Positions 48,525-57,081 of a stretch of DNA of 64,000 bases are shown here, piece by piece. Every line of letters begins with the position of its first letter. Positions within the stretch are counted from its first letter, which is position 1. The notes under the pieces are model-generated. The model was not told the origin of the DNA and did not search any database. It was given only the letters and a program-made list of their open reading frames with translations. The DNA is from Streptomyces lydicus (GTDB lineage Bacteria; Actinomycetota; Actinomycetes; Streptomycetales; Streptomycetaceae): the NCBI RefSeq assembly GCF_004125265.1, contig NZ_RDTE01000003.1:7378001-7442000 (forward strand), written 5' to 3'. The translations under genes and the position numbers were made by a program.

Positions 48525-50180
48525 CTACGCGTTGTACTCGTCCGCCTTCTGCGGCTCCACTCCCTGGATCATGCCGCTGAGCACCAGCGAACGGTTGGTG
48601 AAGCGCTCGGTGTCCACGCCGTTCTCCTTGAGGACGCTCATCGCGGCGGCGTGGACGGTGCGCAGCACCGGGGTCGCGGCGCGCAGCGCATCATCGGCCA
48701 TGAAGCGGTGGCGCCAGGGCTTGTCGGCCCAGACGTGCCGCAGGCCGAACGGCTCGGGGAGGGTCAGCTTGCCGCCGAGGAAATCCAGGACCGGCGGGAA
48801 CCAGGTCAGCGGGGCGCGCGCGGCGAGCCGGACCACCTCCTGCGGCTCGATGAGCGGGAGGTGCTGGGTCTTGGTCTCCCAGAACTTGACGACCTTGGCG
48901 ACGTCCTTGGTCTTGGGCTCGGGCTTGGTCGTGAACAGTCCGTTGACCGGGCCGAGGGCGTGGCCGGTCACCTCGATGCGCAGGGTCTCGTGCAGCACCG
49001 TGACCGTGATCATCAGGGTGATCACCAACTGGCCGTCCCACAGCACGAACTGGACACCGAGGTAGTGGCGGTTGCCGCTGCCGAACTGCTGCTCGTTGCA
49101 GATCCGCTCTATCTCGTGCCCGCGGATCTGGTACGCCTCCACATGGGTGCCCTCGGGGCGGGTGACGGCGGCGGCCTTCTCCCCGACCGGCGAGACGATC
49201 CAGTGGCGTACGGACGGCGTGGGGAAGCCGCCGGTGTGCAGCGGACTGCGCTCCAGCAGCCGCAGCTTGTCGTGGATCGCCCGGATGACGTCCCAGCTGC
49301 GGAACGGGTGGATCTCGGCGGTCCCCGGCGCCGGCGTCAGCTCCTCGGCGAGCTGCCAGCTGCCCCAGCGGGTGCCCATGCCGAGTATGCCCTTGGGGCC
49401 GGCGTAGAAGACGACATTGCTGGTCTGCTCGGCGGAGATCTTGGCGAGGTTCTGCCGGAGGGTTTCGGCGGCGGTCTGGTTCGGGTCCTGTGGCACCGCC
49501 TCGGGGATCTTCGCGGCCACGCCGCCGCCCTCCAGCAGCCCCTTCCAGGACTCCCGCATGGCCACCGCGGTCTTCTCGCAGATCTGCTTGGCCCACCACC
49601 AGCCGATCACCGGGGCGAGGACCATGGCGCGGGCGTACAGCGGCCAGAAACCGGTGAGCGGCAGCTTGATCATGAAGAACAGGCCGACGCCGGCCAGCAC
49701 CGTCAGCAGCAGCCCGCCGAGCAGCGAAAGCCCCTTGCCCGCACCGTCCTTGGAGAGCATCTTCCGCAGCTGGAAAACGCCCAGCCACACCAGCACCCCG
49801 GGCAGGAACAGCGCTCCGAACAGCACCATCAGCAGGGTCAGCTTGGCGTCCCGCTGCTTGCGGACGCGGGTGGCGGACAGACAGTGCTCGACGATGGTCT
49901 GCGGCTCGGTCCCGAAGGACTGGATGAGCGCGGCGCGCCCGCCGCCGAGCATCCGCGCCTGCACGGCACGCGAGAACGCCTCGCCGAGGTTGGGCGCGAA
50001 CAGCGACAGCTTGGGCTTCTTGATCGCGGACTTGCCGGAGTCGGAGTCGGCCTTGGAGATATCGGCCAGCGGACTGTCCCGGTAGGCGGCCGAGGCCAGT
50101 GCCTGGGTCGCCGCCGTCTGCCCGGCGCTCCCCGAGAGCGGAACCTGCGCCCCGGGACTGAAGTCAAAGCCGTCTGCCAC
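48525..50180 (-). CDS. Large membrane protein of unknown function
   Basis: 551 aa from GTG 50180 (GGGGGCG five bases upstream). Residues 1-110 are hydrophilic. Three hydrophobic segments follow in the middle (LTLLMVLFGALFLPGVLVWLGVF; LSLLGGLLLTVLAGVGLFFMI; LYARAMVLAPVIGWWWAKQI). A large C-terminal soluble region has AEQTSNVVFYAGPKGILGMGTRWGSW and YLGVQFVLWDGQLVITLMITVTVLHETLRIEVTGHALGPV (split). I do not recognise the family; the FVLWDGQLVITL segment resembles no motif I know. It lies downstream of EF-G2 on the same strand, 209 bp away, and may be transcribed with it. Confidence 0.75.
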   Translation of the reverse strand: MADGFDFSPGAQVPLSGSAGQTAATQALASAAYRDSPLADISKADSDSGKSAIKKPKLSLFAPNLGEAFSRAVQARMLGGGRAALIQSFGTEPQTIVEHCLSATRVRKQRDAKLTLLMVLFGALFLPGVLVWLGVFQLRKMLSKDGAGKGLSLLGGLLLTVLAGVGLFFMIKLPLTGFWPLYARAMVLAPVIGWWWAKQICEKTAVAMRESWKGLLEGGGVAAKIPEAVPQDPNQTAAETLRQNLAKISAEQTSNVVFYAGPKGILGMGTRWGSWQLAEELTPAPGTAEIHPFRSWDVIRAIHDKLRLLERSPLHTGGFPTPSVRHWIVSPVGEKAAAVTRPEGTHVEAYQIRGHEIERICNEQQFGSGNRHYLGVQFVLWDGQLVITLMITVTVLHETLRIEVTGHALGPVNGLFTTKPEPKTKDVAKVVKFWETKTQHLPLIEPQEVVRLAARAPLTWFPPVLDFLGGKLTLPEPFGLRHVWADKPWRHRFMADDALRAATPVLRTVHAAAMSVLKENGVDTERFTNRSLVLSGMIQGVEPQKADEYNA

Positions 50181-50389
50181 TACCGCCCCCACACCCCACG
50201 TATCCGATGATGCGGCTCTTCCCGACTTCCGCTGACGGCACACCTGCTGAGGGCCTGTGTTCGAGCCCGTGACCTCGAATCCCTGCCGCCGGACCCCGAG
50301 GCAACGGCAGGAACTCAGCGTACAGCCGCCGGCCGGCCCAGGGGAGTTGAGCCGGACAGCGACCGCCCCGACGGCTGATCCACCGTTAA

Positions 50390-52588
50390 CTATGCGCCGT
50401 TCTCGGCTTGTTCCCGCCACTTGTCGGCGAGCTGCGGCGGCATCGGCTCATGCCGCAGGTGAGCGCGGGAGAACCGCCCGGTGCCGTGCGAGAGGGAGCG
50501 CAGATCGACGGCGTACCGGTCGATCTCGATCTCGGGCACCTCGGCACGCACCACCGTGCGCCCCGCCCCCGACTGCTCGGTGCCCACGACCCGGCCCCGG
50601 CGCCCCGACAGATCGCTCATCACCTGGCCGACGAAATCGTCCGGAACCATCACGCTCACCTCGGACACCGGTTCGAGGAGATCGATCCGGACGTCACCGG
50701 CCGCCTCGCGCAGCGCCAGCGCGCCCGCCGTCTGGAACGCGGCGTCCGAGGAGTCGACCGAGTGCGCCTTGCCGTCGAGCAGCGTGACGCGGATGTCGAC
50801 GAGCGGATGCCCGGCGGCGACCCCGCGCTCGGCCTGGGCGCGTACCCCCTTCTCCACGGAGGGGATGAACTGCCGGGGCACCGCGCCGCCCACGACCTTG
50901 TCCACGAACTCGATGCCGGAGCCGCCCGGCAGCGGTTCGATCTCGATCTCGCAGATCGCGAACTGGCCGTGTCCGCCGGACTGCTTCACATGGCGTCCAC
51001 GGCCCGCGGCGGGGGCGCCGAAGGTCTCCCGCAGCGGCACCTTGTGCGCGACCGTGTCCACCTGGACGCCGTAGCGGGCCCGCAGCCGCTCCAGCGCGAC
51101 ATCGACATGGGCCTCGCCCAGGCACCACAGGACCACCTGATGGGTGTCCTGATTGTGCTCCAGGCGCATCGTCGGGTCCTCCGCGACCAGGCGGGCCAGG
51201 CCCTGCGACAGCTTGTCCTCGTCGGCCTTGCTGTGCGCCTGGATGGCGACCGGCAGCAGCGGGTCGGGCATCGTCCAGGGCTCCATCAGCAGCGGGTCGT
51301 CCTTGCCGGACAGGGTGTCGCCGGTCTCGGCGCGGGTCAGCTTCGCCACACACGCAAGATCGCCGGCGATGGCCTTGGACAGCGGGCGCTGCTGCTTGCC
51401 GAACGGGGTGGACAGCGCCCCGACCCGCTCGTCGACGTCATGGTCCTCGTGCCCCCGGTCCTCCAGCCCGTGGCCCGAGACATGCACCATCTCGTCCGGG
51501 CGCAGGGTGCCGGAGAAGACACGGACGAGGGAGACCCGGCCGACGTACGGGTCGGAGGAGGTCTTGACCACCTCCGCCGCGAGCGGGCCGTCGGGGTCAC
51601 AGCTCAGTGCCGGGCGCGCGGCGCCGTCCGGGCTGGTCACGGCCGGTGCCTCGCGCTCCGCGGGGGTCGGGAAGCCGCCGCTGATCAGCTCCAGCAGCTC
51701 CACGGTGCCCAGCCCCTGCCTGGCGCCCTCGGCGGCCGGGGCCGCGGCCAGCACGGGATGGAAGGTGCCGCGGGCAACGGCTGTCTCCAGGTCCCCGATC
51801 AGGGTCTTGACGTCGATCTCCTCGCCGCCGAGGTAGCGGTCCATCAAGGACTCGTCCTCGCTCTCGGCGATGACGGCCTCGATGAGGCGGTTGCGGGCCG
51901 CCTCGATCCGCGGCAACTCGTCCTCGGTGGGCGCGCGCTCGGTGCGCTCGCCGGAGGAGTAGTCGAAGACCCGCTGGGTGAGCAGGCCGATCAGGCCGTG
52001 TACGGGGGAGTGGCCGTCGGCGCCCGGTGTCCCGTACAGCGGGAGGTACAGGGGCACGACCGCGTCCGGGTCCTCGCCGCCGAACGAGGCCCGGCAGAGC
52101 TCGGTCATCTCGTCGAAGTCGGAGCGGGACGCCTCGAGGTGCGTGACGACCAGCGCCCGCGGCATGCCCACGGCCGCGCACTCGTCCCACACCATCCGGG
52201 TCGCACCGGCCACACCGTCCGCCGCCGAGACAACGAAAAGGGCCGCGTCCGCCGCGCGCAGACCGGCCCTGAGTTCCCCGACGAAATCGGCGTATCCGGG
52301 GGTGTCCAAGATATTGATCTTGACTCCGCCCCAGTCCACCGGGACCAGGGAGAGCTGTACGGAGCGTTGCTGGCGGTGCTCGATCTCGTCGTAGTCGGAC
52401 AGGCACCCGCCGTCCTCGACCCGGCCCGCCCGGTTGACCGCGCCGGATGCCAGCGCGAGGGCTTCGACCAGGGTGGTCTTTCCCGATCCGGAGTGGCCGA
52501 CCAACACCACATTCCGCAGGGCCGTGGGCTGGTCGGCCGTTGATGCCCTGCCGGCGGCTCCCGGGTGTGTACTCGATTTCTCGCTCAT
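50390..52588 (-). CDS. fusA2: Elongation-factor-G-like protein EF-G2
   Basis: 732 aa. GTPase motifs: P-loop VGHSGSGKTT (near residue 30), switch II NILDTPGYADF; the G4 motif, normally (N/T)KxD, is VTHLEASRSD here. The effector loop is RQQRSVQLSL. EF-G domains II to V follow (YVGRVSLVRVFSGTLRPDE; GLARLVAEDPTMRLEHNQDTHQVVL; RYGVQVDTVAHKVPLRET; LRREAAGDVRIDLLEPVSEVSVMVPDDFVGQVMSDLSGRRGRVVG in parts). It resembles the EF-G2 paralogue that, in mycobacteria, lacks ribosome-stimulated GTPase activity. GGAGG eight bases before ATG 52588 supports the start. Its role is not elongation by default. Confidence 0.88.
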   Translation of the reverse strand: MSEKSSTHPGAAGRASTADQPTALRNVVLVGHSGSGKTTLVEALALASGAVNRAGRVEDGGCLSDYDEIEHRQQRSVQLSLVPVDWGGVKINILDTPGYADFVGELRAGLRAADAALFVVSAADGVAGATRMVWDECAAVGMPRALVVTHLEASRSDFDEMTELCRASFGGEDPDAVVPLYLPLYGTPGADGHSPVHGLIGLLTQRVFDYSSGERTERAPTEDELPRIEAARNRLIEAVIAESEDESLMDRYLGGEEIDVKTLIGDLETAVARGTFHPVLAAAPAAEGARQGLGTVELLELISGGFPTPAEREAPAVTSPDGAARPALSCDPDGPLAAEVVKTSSDPYVGRVSLVRVFSGTLRPDEMVHVSGHGLEDRGHEDHDVDERVGALSTPFGKQQRPLSKAIAGDLACVAKLTRAETGDTLSGKDDPLLMEPWTMPDPLLPVAIQAHSKADEDKLSQGLARLVAEDPTMRLEHNQDTHQVVLWCLGEAHVDVALERLRARYGVQVDTVAHKVPLRETFGAPAAGRGRHVKQSGGHGQFAICEIEIEPLPGGSGIEFVDKVVGGAVPRQFIPSVEKGVRAQAERGVAAGHPLVDIRVTLLDGKAHSVDSSDAAFQTAGALALREAAGDVRIDLLEPVSEVSVMVPDDFVGQVMSDLSGRRGRVVGTEQSGAGRTVVRAEVPEIEIDRYAVDLRSLSHGTGRFSRAHLRHEPMPPQLADKWREQAENGA

Positions 52589-52864
52589 GTGTCTCGCCTC
52601 CAGGTCGACACTTTGCGGTGATTCGAGCTTTCCACCGAGGCCATGTCACGTCCATAGCGGGCACGCGGCGCCGGTGCTCCCAAGGGTCCTGTAACGGCGC
52701 CCGGCGGGGCCCGCGGGCGCGTCCACGGGCGCGCGGCGGCGTCCCCGAGCCGTGGGATGCGCTCCGCGCCGCGATGCGTTCGTGGTGGCCCAAGACCTCC
52801 TGGCTACGATGGGCCAGCCGGTGGCCCCTTGACCGCGCGGCCCATATCGACCTCCGGGAAGGCC
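52589..52864. other. Divergent promoter region between EF-G2 and pgsA
   Basis: 276 bp. TACGAT at 52805-52810 is a plausible -10 for the pgsA-patA-pimA operon; its -35 is weak. No gene is seen. Confidence 0.4.
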
Positions 52865-53521
52865 ATGCTGAACAAGTACGCGCGTGCGTTCTTCACGCGT
52901 GTTCTCACGCCGTTCGCCGCCCTGCTCATCCGTATCGGCGTCAGCCCGGACGCGGTCACTCTCGTCGGCACCGGGGGCGTGGTGGCCGGCGCCCTGGTCT
53001 TCTACCCCCTGGGAGAGTTCTTCTGGGGCACGGTCGTCATCACCCTGTTCGTCTTCTCCGACCTGGTCGACGGCAACATGGCACGACAGCTGGGGCGCTC
53101 CAGCCGGTGGGGGGCCTTCCTCGACTCCACCCTCGACCGGGTCGCCGATTCGGCGATCTTCGGCGGGCTCGCCCTCTGGTACGCGGGGCGCGGCGACAGC
53201 CTGATCCTCTGCGCGATGGCGATCTTCTGCCTGGCCAGCGGCCAGGTGGTCTCGTACACCAAGGCGCGCGGGGAGGCCATCGGGCTGCCGGTGAACGTCA
53301 ACGGACTGGTGGAGCGCGCCGAGCGCCTGGTCATCACGCTGGTCGCCTGCGGGCTGTCGGGTCTGCACGCCTTCGGGGTGCCGGGTGTCGAGGTGCTGCT
53401 GCCGATCGCCCTGTGGATCGTCGGCATCGGCAGCGCCGTCACCCTCGGCCAGCGCGTGGTGACGGTACGACGGGAGTCGGCCGAGGCCGACGCCATGGCA
53501 CAAGGGGGAACGGGCGTATGA
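52865..53521 (+). CDS. pgsA: Phosphatidylinositol-phosphate synthase-type CDP-alcohol phosphatidyltransferase
   Basis: 218 aa from ATG 52865 (GGGAAGG upstream). The CDP-alcohol phosphotransferase signature D-G-x2-A-R-x8-G-x3-D-x3-D is present as DGNMARQLGRSSRWGAFLDSTLD (split; near residue 65), with about six membrane helices. In actinobacteria the copy next to pimA transfers the phosphatidyl group to inositol 1-phosphate, giving phosphatidylinositol phosphate, the membrane anchor for mannosides. Its stop overlaps the patA start by four bases, so the operon is translationally coupled. Confidence 0.92.
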   Translation: MLNKYARAFFTRVLTPFAALLIRIGVSPDAVTLVGTGGVVAGALVFYPLGEFFWGTVVITLFVFSDLVDGNMARQLGRSSRWGAFLDSTLDRVADSAIFGGLALWYAGRGDSLILCAMAIFCLASGQVVSYTKARGEAIGLPVNVNGLVERAERLVITLVACGLSGLHAFGVPGVEVLLPIALWIVGIGSAVTLGQRVVTVRRESAEADAMAQGGTGV

Positions 53522-54492
53522 GTCCACACCGCATTCGCCGGCCGCGGCTGGACACCGAAAAACTGGCGGACGCGCTCTACGCACTGGGCTGGAGCACCGT
53601 CAAGAAGCTGCCCGAGGGCGCGGCCACCGGACTCGGCCGCCGGATCGCCGACACCGTCTGGAAGCGCCGCGGCAAGGGCGTCCTGCGGCTGGAGGCGAAC
53701 CTCGCCCGGGTCGTCCCGGACGCCACCCCGCAGCGGCTCGCCGAGCTCTCCCGGGCCGGGATGCGCTCGTACATGCGCTACTGGATGGAGTCCTTCCGGC
53801 TGCCGGCCTGGAGCAAGGACCGGATAAGGGGCGGCTTCACGCCCGAGGACGTGCACCACCTGGTGGACGGGCTCGCGAGCGACCGCGGGGTCATCCTCGC
53901 CCTGCCGCACATGGGCAACTACGACCTCGCCGGTGCCTGGCTCACCACCAAGCTCGGTGTCCCCTTCACCACCGTCGCCCAGCGCCTCAAGCCGGAATCC
54001 CTCTACGACCGTTTCGTCGCGTACCGTGAAGGCCTGGGTATGGAGGTGCTGCCGCACACCGGCGGCTCCGCCTTCGGCACCCTCGCCCGGCGGCTGCGGG
54101 CCGGCGGCCTGGTCTGTCTGGTCGCCGACCGTGATCTGTCCGCCTCGGGGATAGAGGTCAAGTTCTTCGGAGAGGCGGCGAAGATGCCCGCCGGTCCCGC
54201 GGTACTCGCCCTCCAGACCGGCGCCATGCTGCTGCCCGTCACGCTCTGGTACGACGACACGGCCGTCATGCGCGGCCGGGTCCACCCCGAGATCGAGGCC
54301 CCCCGGACCGGCACCCGCGCCGAGAAGGCCGCCCAGATGACCCAGGCGCTCGCCGACGCCTTCGCCTCCGGTATCACCGACCACCCCGAGGACTGGCACA
54401 TGCTGCAGCGGCTCTGGCTCGCCGACCTGGAGCCGCGCGAGCAGTCCGGCGCCCCGGGCGGCACCGCGGCGCCCGGAACGGAGACCGCGTGA
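53518..54492 (+). CDS. Phosphatidylinositol mannoside acyltransferase (PatA-type)
   Basis: 324 aa. A LpxL/HtrB-type acyltransferase: RAGMRSYMRYWMESFRLP, the catalytic HX4D in ALPHMGNYDLAGAWL (near residue 130), GTLARRLRAGGLVCLVADRDLSASGIEV (split) and MPAGPAVLALQTGAMLLPVTLW. In mycobacteria PatA acylates the 6-position of the mannose of PIM1. It is a cytoplasmic-face membrane enzyme. ATG 53518 overlaps the pgsA stop, and its own stop overlaps the pimA GTG (54489), giving a tightly packed three-gene operon. Confidence 0.92.
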   Translation: MSPHRIRRPRLDTEKLADALYALGWSTVKKLPEGAATGLGRRIADTVWKRRGKGVLRLEANLARVVPDATPQRLAELSRAGMRSYMRYWMESFRLPAWSKDRIRGGFTPEDVHHLVDGLASDRGVILALPHMGNYDLAGAWLTTKLGVPFTTVAQRLKPESLYDRFVAYREGLGMEVLPHTGGSAFGTLARRLRAGGLVCLVADRDLSASGIEVKFFGEAAKMPAGPAVLALQTGAMLLPVTLWYDDTAVMRGRVHPEIEAPRTGTRAEKAAQMTQALADAFASGITDHPEDWHMLQRLWLADLEPREQSGAPGGTAAPGTETA

Positions 54493-55649
54493 AGATCGGC
54501 ATCGTCTGCCCGTACGCCTGGGACGTTCCCGGCGGCGTGCAGTTCCACATCCGCGACCTGGCCGACCACCTGATCCGCCTCGGCCACGAGGTCTCCGTGC
54601 TCGCCCCCGCCGACGACGAGACCCCCCTGCCGCCGTACGTCGTCTCCGCCGGCCGTGCCGTCCCCGTCCCGTACAACGGCTCGGTCGCCCGGCTCAACTT
54701 CGGCTTCCTCTCCGCGGCCCGGGTGCGCCGCTGGCTGCAGCACGGCGCCTTCGACGTCATCCACATCCACGAACCGGCCTCGCCCTCGCTCGGCCTGCTC
54801 GCCTGCTGGGCGGCACAGGGCCCGATCGTGGCGACCTTCCACACCTCCAACCCGCGCTCGCGGGCGATGATCGCCGCATATCCGATCCTGCAGCCCGCGC
54901 TGGAGAAGATCAGCGCACGCATCGCGGTGAGCGAATACGCCCGCCGCACTCTCGTGGAACACCTCGGCGGCGATGCGGTGGTCATCCCCAACGGCGTGGA
55001 CGTCGGCTTCTTCGGCTCGGCCGAGGCCAAGGCCGAATGGCAGGGCCGCACGATCGGCTTCATCGGCCGGATCGACGAACCGCGCAAGGGCCTGCCGGTC
55101 CTGATGAAGGCCCTGCCCGCGATCCTGGCCGAGGTACCGGACGCCCGGCTGCTGGTCGCCGGACGCGGCGACGAGGAGGAAGCGGTCGCCGCGCTGCCCG
55201 CCGAGATGCGCTCCCGGGTCGAATTCCTCGGCATGGTCAGCGACGAGGACAAGGCCCGGCTGCTGCGCAGCGTCGATCTCTATGTCGCGCCCAACACGGG
55301 CGGCGAGTCCTTCGGCATCATCCTCGTCGAGGCGATGTCGGCCGGGGCGCCCGTACTGGCCAGCGACCTCGACGCCTTCGCCCAGGTCCTGGACCAGGGC
55401 GAGGCGGGCGAACTCTTCACCAACGAGGACGCCGATGCGCTTGCCGCTGCGGCGGTACGACTGCTTGGTGACCCGGCGCGCCTTGCGGAGCTGCGTGAGC
55501 GTGGCGCTCGTCATGTGCGGCGGTTCGACTGGGGCACCGTTGGTGCCGACATTCTCGCCGTCTACGAGACGGTTACCACCGGGGCGATGTCCGTGGCCAC
55601 GGACGAGAGGGTGGGCCTGAGGTCGCGGCGGTGGCTGGCCAAGGATTGA
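54489..55649 (+). CDS. pimA: Phosphatidyl-myo-inositol alpha-mannosyltransferase
   Basis: 386 aa, GT4 family. The N-terminal acceptor domain starts KIGIVCPYAWDVPGGVQFHIRDLADHL (split) with the GGVQ loop, then DVIHIHEPASPSLGLLA. The C-terminal GDP-mannose domain has IGFIGRIDEPRKGLPVLMKAL (K-G of the donor site) and APNTGGESFGIILVEAMSAGAPVLA (E-x7-E, near residue 280). It adds the first mannose to phosphatidylinositol. The GTG start overlaps the patA stop (GTGA). The last part of the C-terminus (SRRWLAKD) ends five bases before the inverted-repeat element. Confidence 0.93.
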   Translation: MKIGIVCPYAWDVPGGVQFHIRDLADHLIRLGHEVSVLAPADDETPLPPYVVSAGRAVPVPYNGSVARLNFGFLSAARVRRWLQHGAFDVIHIHEPASPSLGLLACWAAQGPIVATFHTSNPRSRAMIAAYPILQPALEKISARIAVSEYARRTLVEHLGGDAVVIPNGVDVGFFGSAEAKAEWQGRTIGFIGRIDEPRKGLPVLMKALPAILAEVPDARLLVAGRGDEEEAVAALPAEMRSRVEFLGMVSDEDKARLLRSVDLYVAPNTGGESFGIILVEAMSAGAPVLASDLDAFAQVLDQGEAGELFTNEDADALAAAAVRLLGDPARLAELRERGARHVRRFDWGTVGADILAVYETVTTGAMSVATDERVGLRSRRWLAKD

Positions 55650-56371
55650 CCGCCCCCACGTTTTTGGCTTTCCCACCGTGGTGGGTTCTCGCCGTTTGTC
55701 GCCCGCTGCGCGGTGCGCTCGCCGTTGCGCCTGCGGCGGGCGGGTCCGTTGCGCTTTGCCTGTGCCCTGTTTTTGGCTTTCCCGCCGTTGTGCCTGGCGG
55801 CGGGCGGGGTCCGCTGCGCGGGGCTGTTGGGTGCGGTGACGGGCCTCCGGGGCCGGTGTGTGGGACTGCTTCGCTTTACGTCCCACACACCGGCCCCTCC
55901 GGCCCGTCCCCTCCCGTGGGTGAGTAAGTGAACGTAAGTGGGGGCGGGCCACGGTCATAGTCGTGCGGGCCTCTGGCCGTTCCCGGCCGCCCGTGGGCGG
56001 TTTTTGCATCGCTCACGAGGCGCACCGGACCACTCAGGTTTCACCCCCCACCGGCCTTTTCCCCACCCCCCCGGGAGGGGACGGGCCGGAGCGGGTGGGT
56101 GTCCGGGCTTTGCTTCCGAAGGCCCAAACAAAGGAGCAAAGGCGGAGCGCAGCGGAGCGTAAAGCGAAGCAGTCCGGACACCCACCCGCGGAGGTCCGTC
56201 ACCGGCACCCGACAGCCCCGCGCAGCGGACATCGCCCCGCGCAGCGGCACCGCCCGCCGCCAGGCGCAGGCGCAGGCGCAACGGCGAGCGCACCCGCGCA
56301 GCGGGGCGATAAACGGCGAGCAACCCCCCCACGGCGGGAAAGCCAAAAACGTGGGGCAAAGACGAACGCGT
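55650..56371. repeat. Non-coding region built as a long imperfect inverted repeat
   Basis: No gene is supported over about 720 bp. The left part (from 55654) and the right part (to 56356) are inverted copies: a 21-bp exact match at 55654-55674 / 56336-56356 containing GTTTTTGGCTTTCCC, another of 24 bp at 55712-55735 / 56271-56294, and further matches over about 230 bp. A second copy of GTTTTTGGCTTTCCC lies in the left arm at 55769-55783. Strong local hairpins are 55849-55866/55880-55897 (18 bp, loop TGCTTCGCTTTAC) and 56091-56106/56174-56189 (16 bp). CTGCTTCGCTTTACG occurs in both arms. The open frames over it encode Arg/Gly/Pro-rich chains on both strands, typical of non-coding GC-rich repeats. 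It may end pimA transcription. Confidence 0.8.
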
Positions 56372-56384
56372 ATCGTGACCACGC

Positions 56385-56930
56385 GTGACCACGTTCATCT
56401 GGATCGCCGCCGCGATCGTCCTCATCGGTATCTATCTGAGCTGGACGGCGGGCCGCCTCGACCGCCTGCACGCGCGTATCGACGCGGCCAGGGCGGCGCT
56501 CGACGCCCAGCTGTTGCGGCGGGCGTCCGTCGCGCAGGAGGTGGGGACCTCGGGGATCCTCGATCCCGCTGCCTCGATCGTGCTCTACCAGGCCGCGCAC
56601 GAGGCCCGGCAGGCGGCAGAGGACCACCGTGAGGTCGCGGAGAGTGAGCTGAGCCAGGCGCTGCGGGCCATTTTCGCCGAGGAGGCCCAGCTGGAGGCCG
56701 TACGGGAGGCCCCGGGGGGTGAGCGCACGGTCACCGAACTCACCGCCGCCGTGCGCCGGGTCCCGATGGCCCGCCGGTTCCACAACGATGCCGTACGGGC
56801 CGCGCGCGCCGTCCGCCGCCACCGGGTGGTGCGCTATCTGCGGCTGGCCGGCCATGCGCCGTTCCCGCTGGCCTTCGAGATGGACGACGAGCCGCCGGTC
56901 GTGCTGGACGACCGCTCTTCCGGGAACTGA
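56385..56930 (+). CDS. LemA-like membrane-anchored helical protein
   Basis: 181 aa from GTG 56385. One N-terminal membrane helix (FIWIAAAIVLIGIYLSW) is followed by a helical region resembling LemA (RLDRLHARIDAARAALDAQLLRRA, AAHEARQAAEDHREVAESELSQAL, VPMARRFHNDAVRAARAVRRHRVVRYLRLAGHAP in parts). The 'ARRFHNDAV' segment with YN-like spacing is characteristic of LemA. The function is unknown. A -10-like TATCGT (56371-56376) ends 8 nt before the GTG and there is no clear ribosome binding site, so the mRNA may be leaderless. Confidence 0.75.
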   Translation: MTTFIWIAAAIVLIGIYLSWTAGRLDRLHARIDAARAALDAQLLRRASVAQEVGTSGILDPAASIVLYQAAHEARQAAEDHREVAESELSQALRAIFAEEAQLEAVREAPGGERTVTELTAAVRRVPMARRFHNDAVRAARAVRRHRVVRYLRLAGHAPFPLAFEMDDEPPVVLDDRSSGN

Positions 56931-57081
56931 GCGGCGAGCGGGATCCCGGCGGGGAGTGCCGGAATCTGCGACTCCCAGTAGTGAAGAGCCACTGACCTCT
57001 AATTGGCCCTTTTCCCGGGCCGCTCACCAACGGTTGTGTGGGCGGAGCAGTACAGCCACCCGGATTGAGTGAGGTCGAACC

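Noticed and set aside
55631..56425. Hypothetical proteins over the inverted-repeat element
   Set aside because: Frames are open on both strands in several phases, are Arg/Pro/Gly-rich and mirror the inverted repeat; no ribosome binding site supports them.
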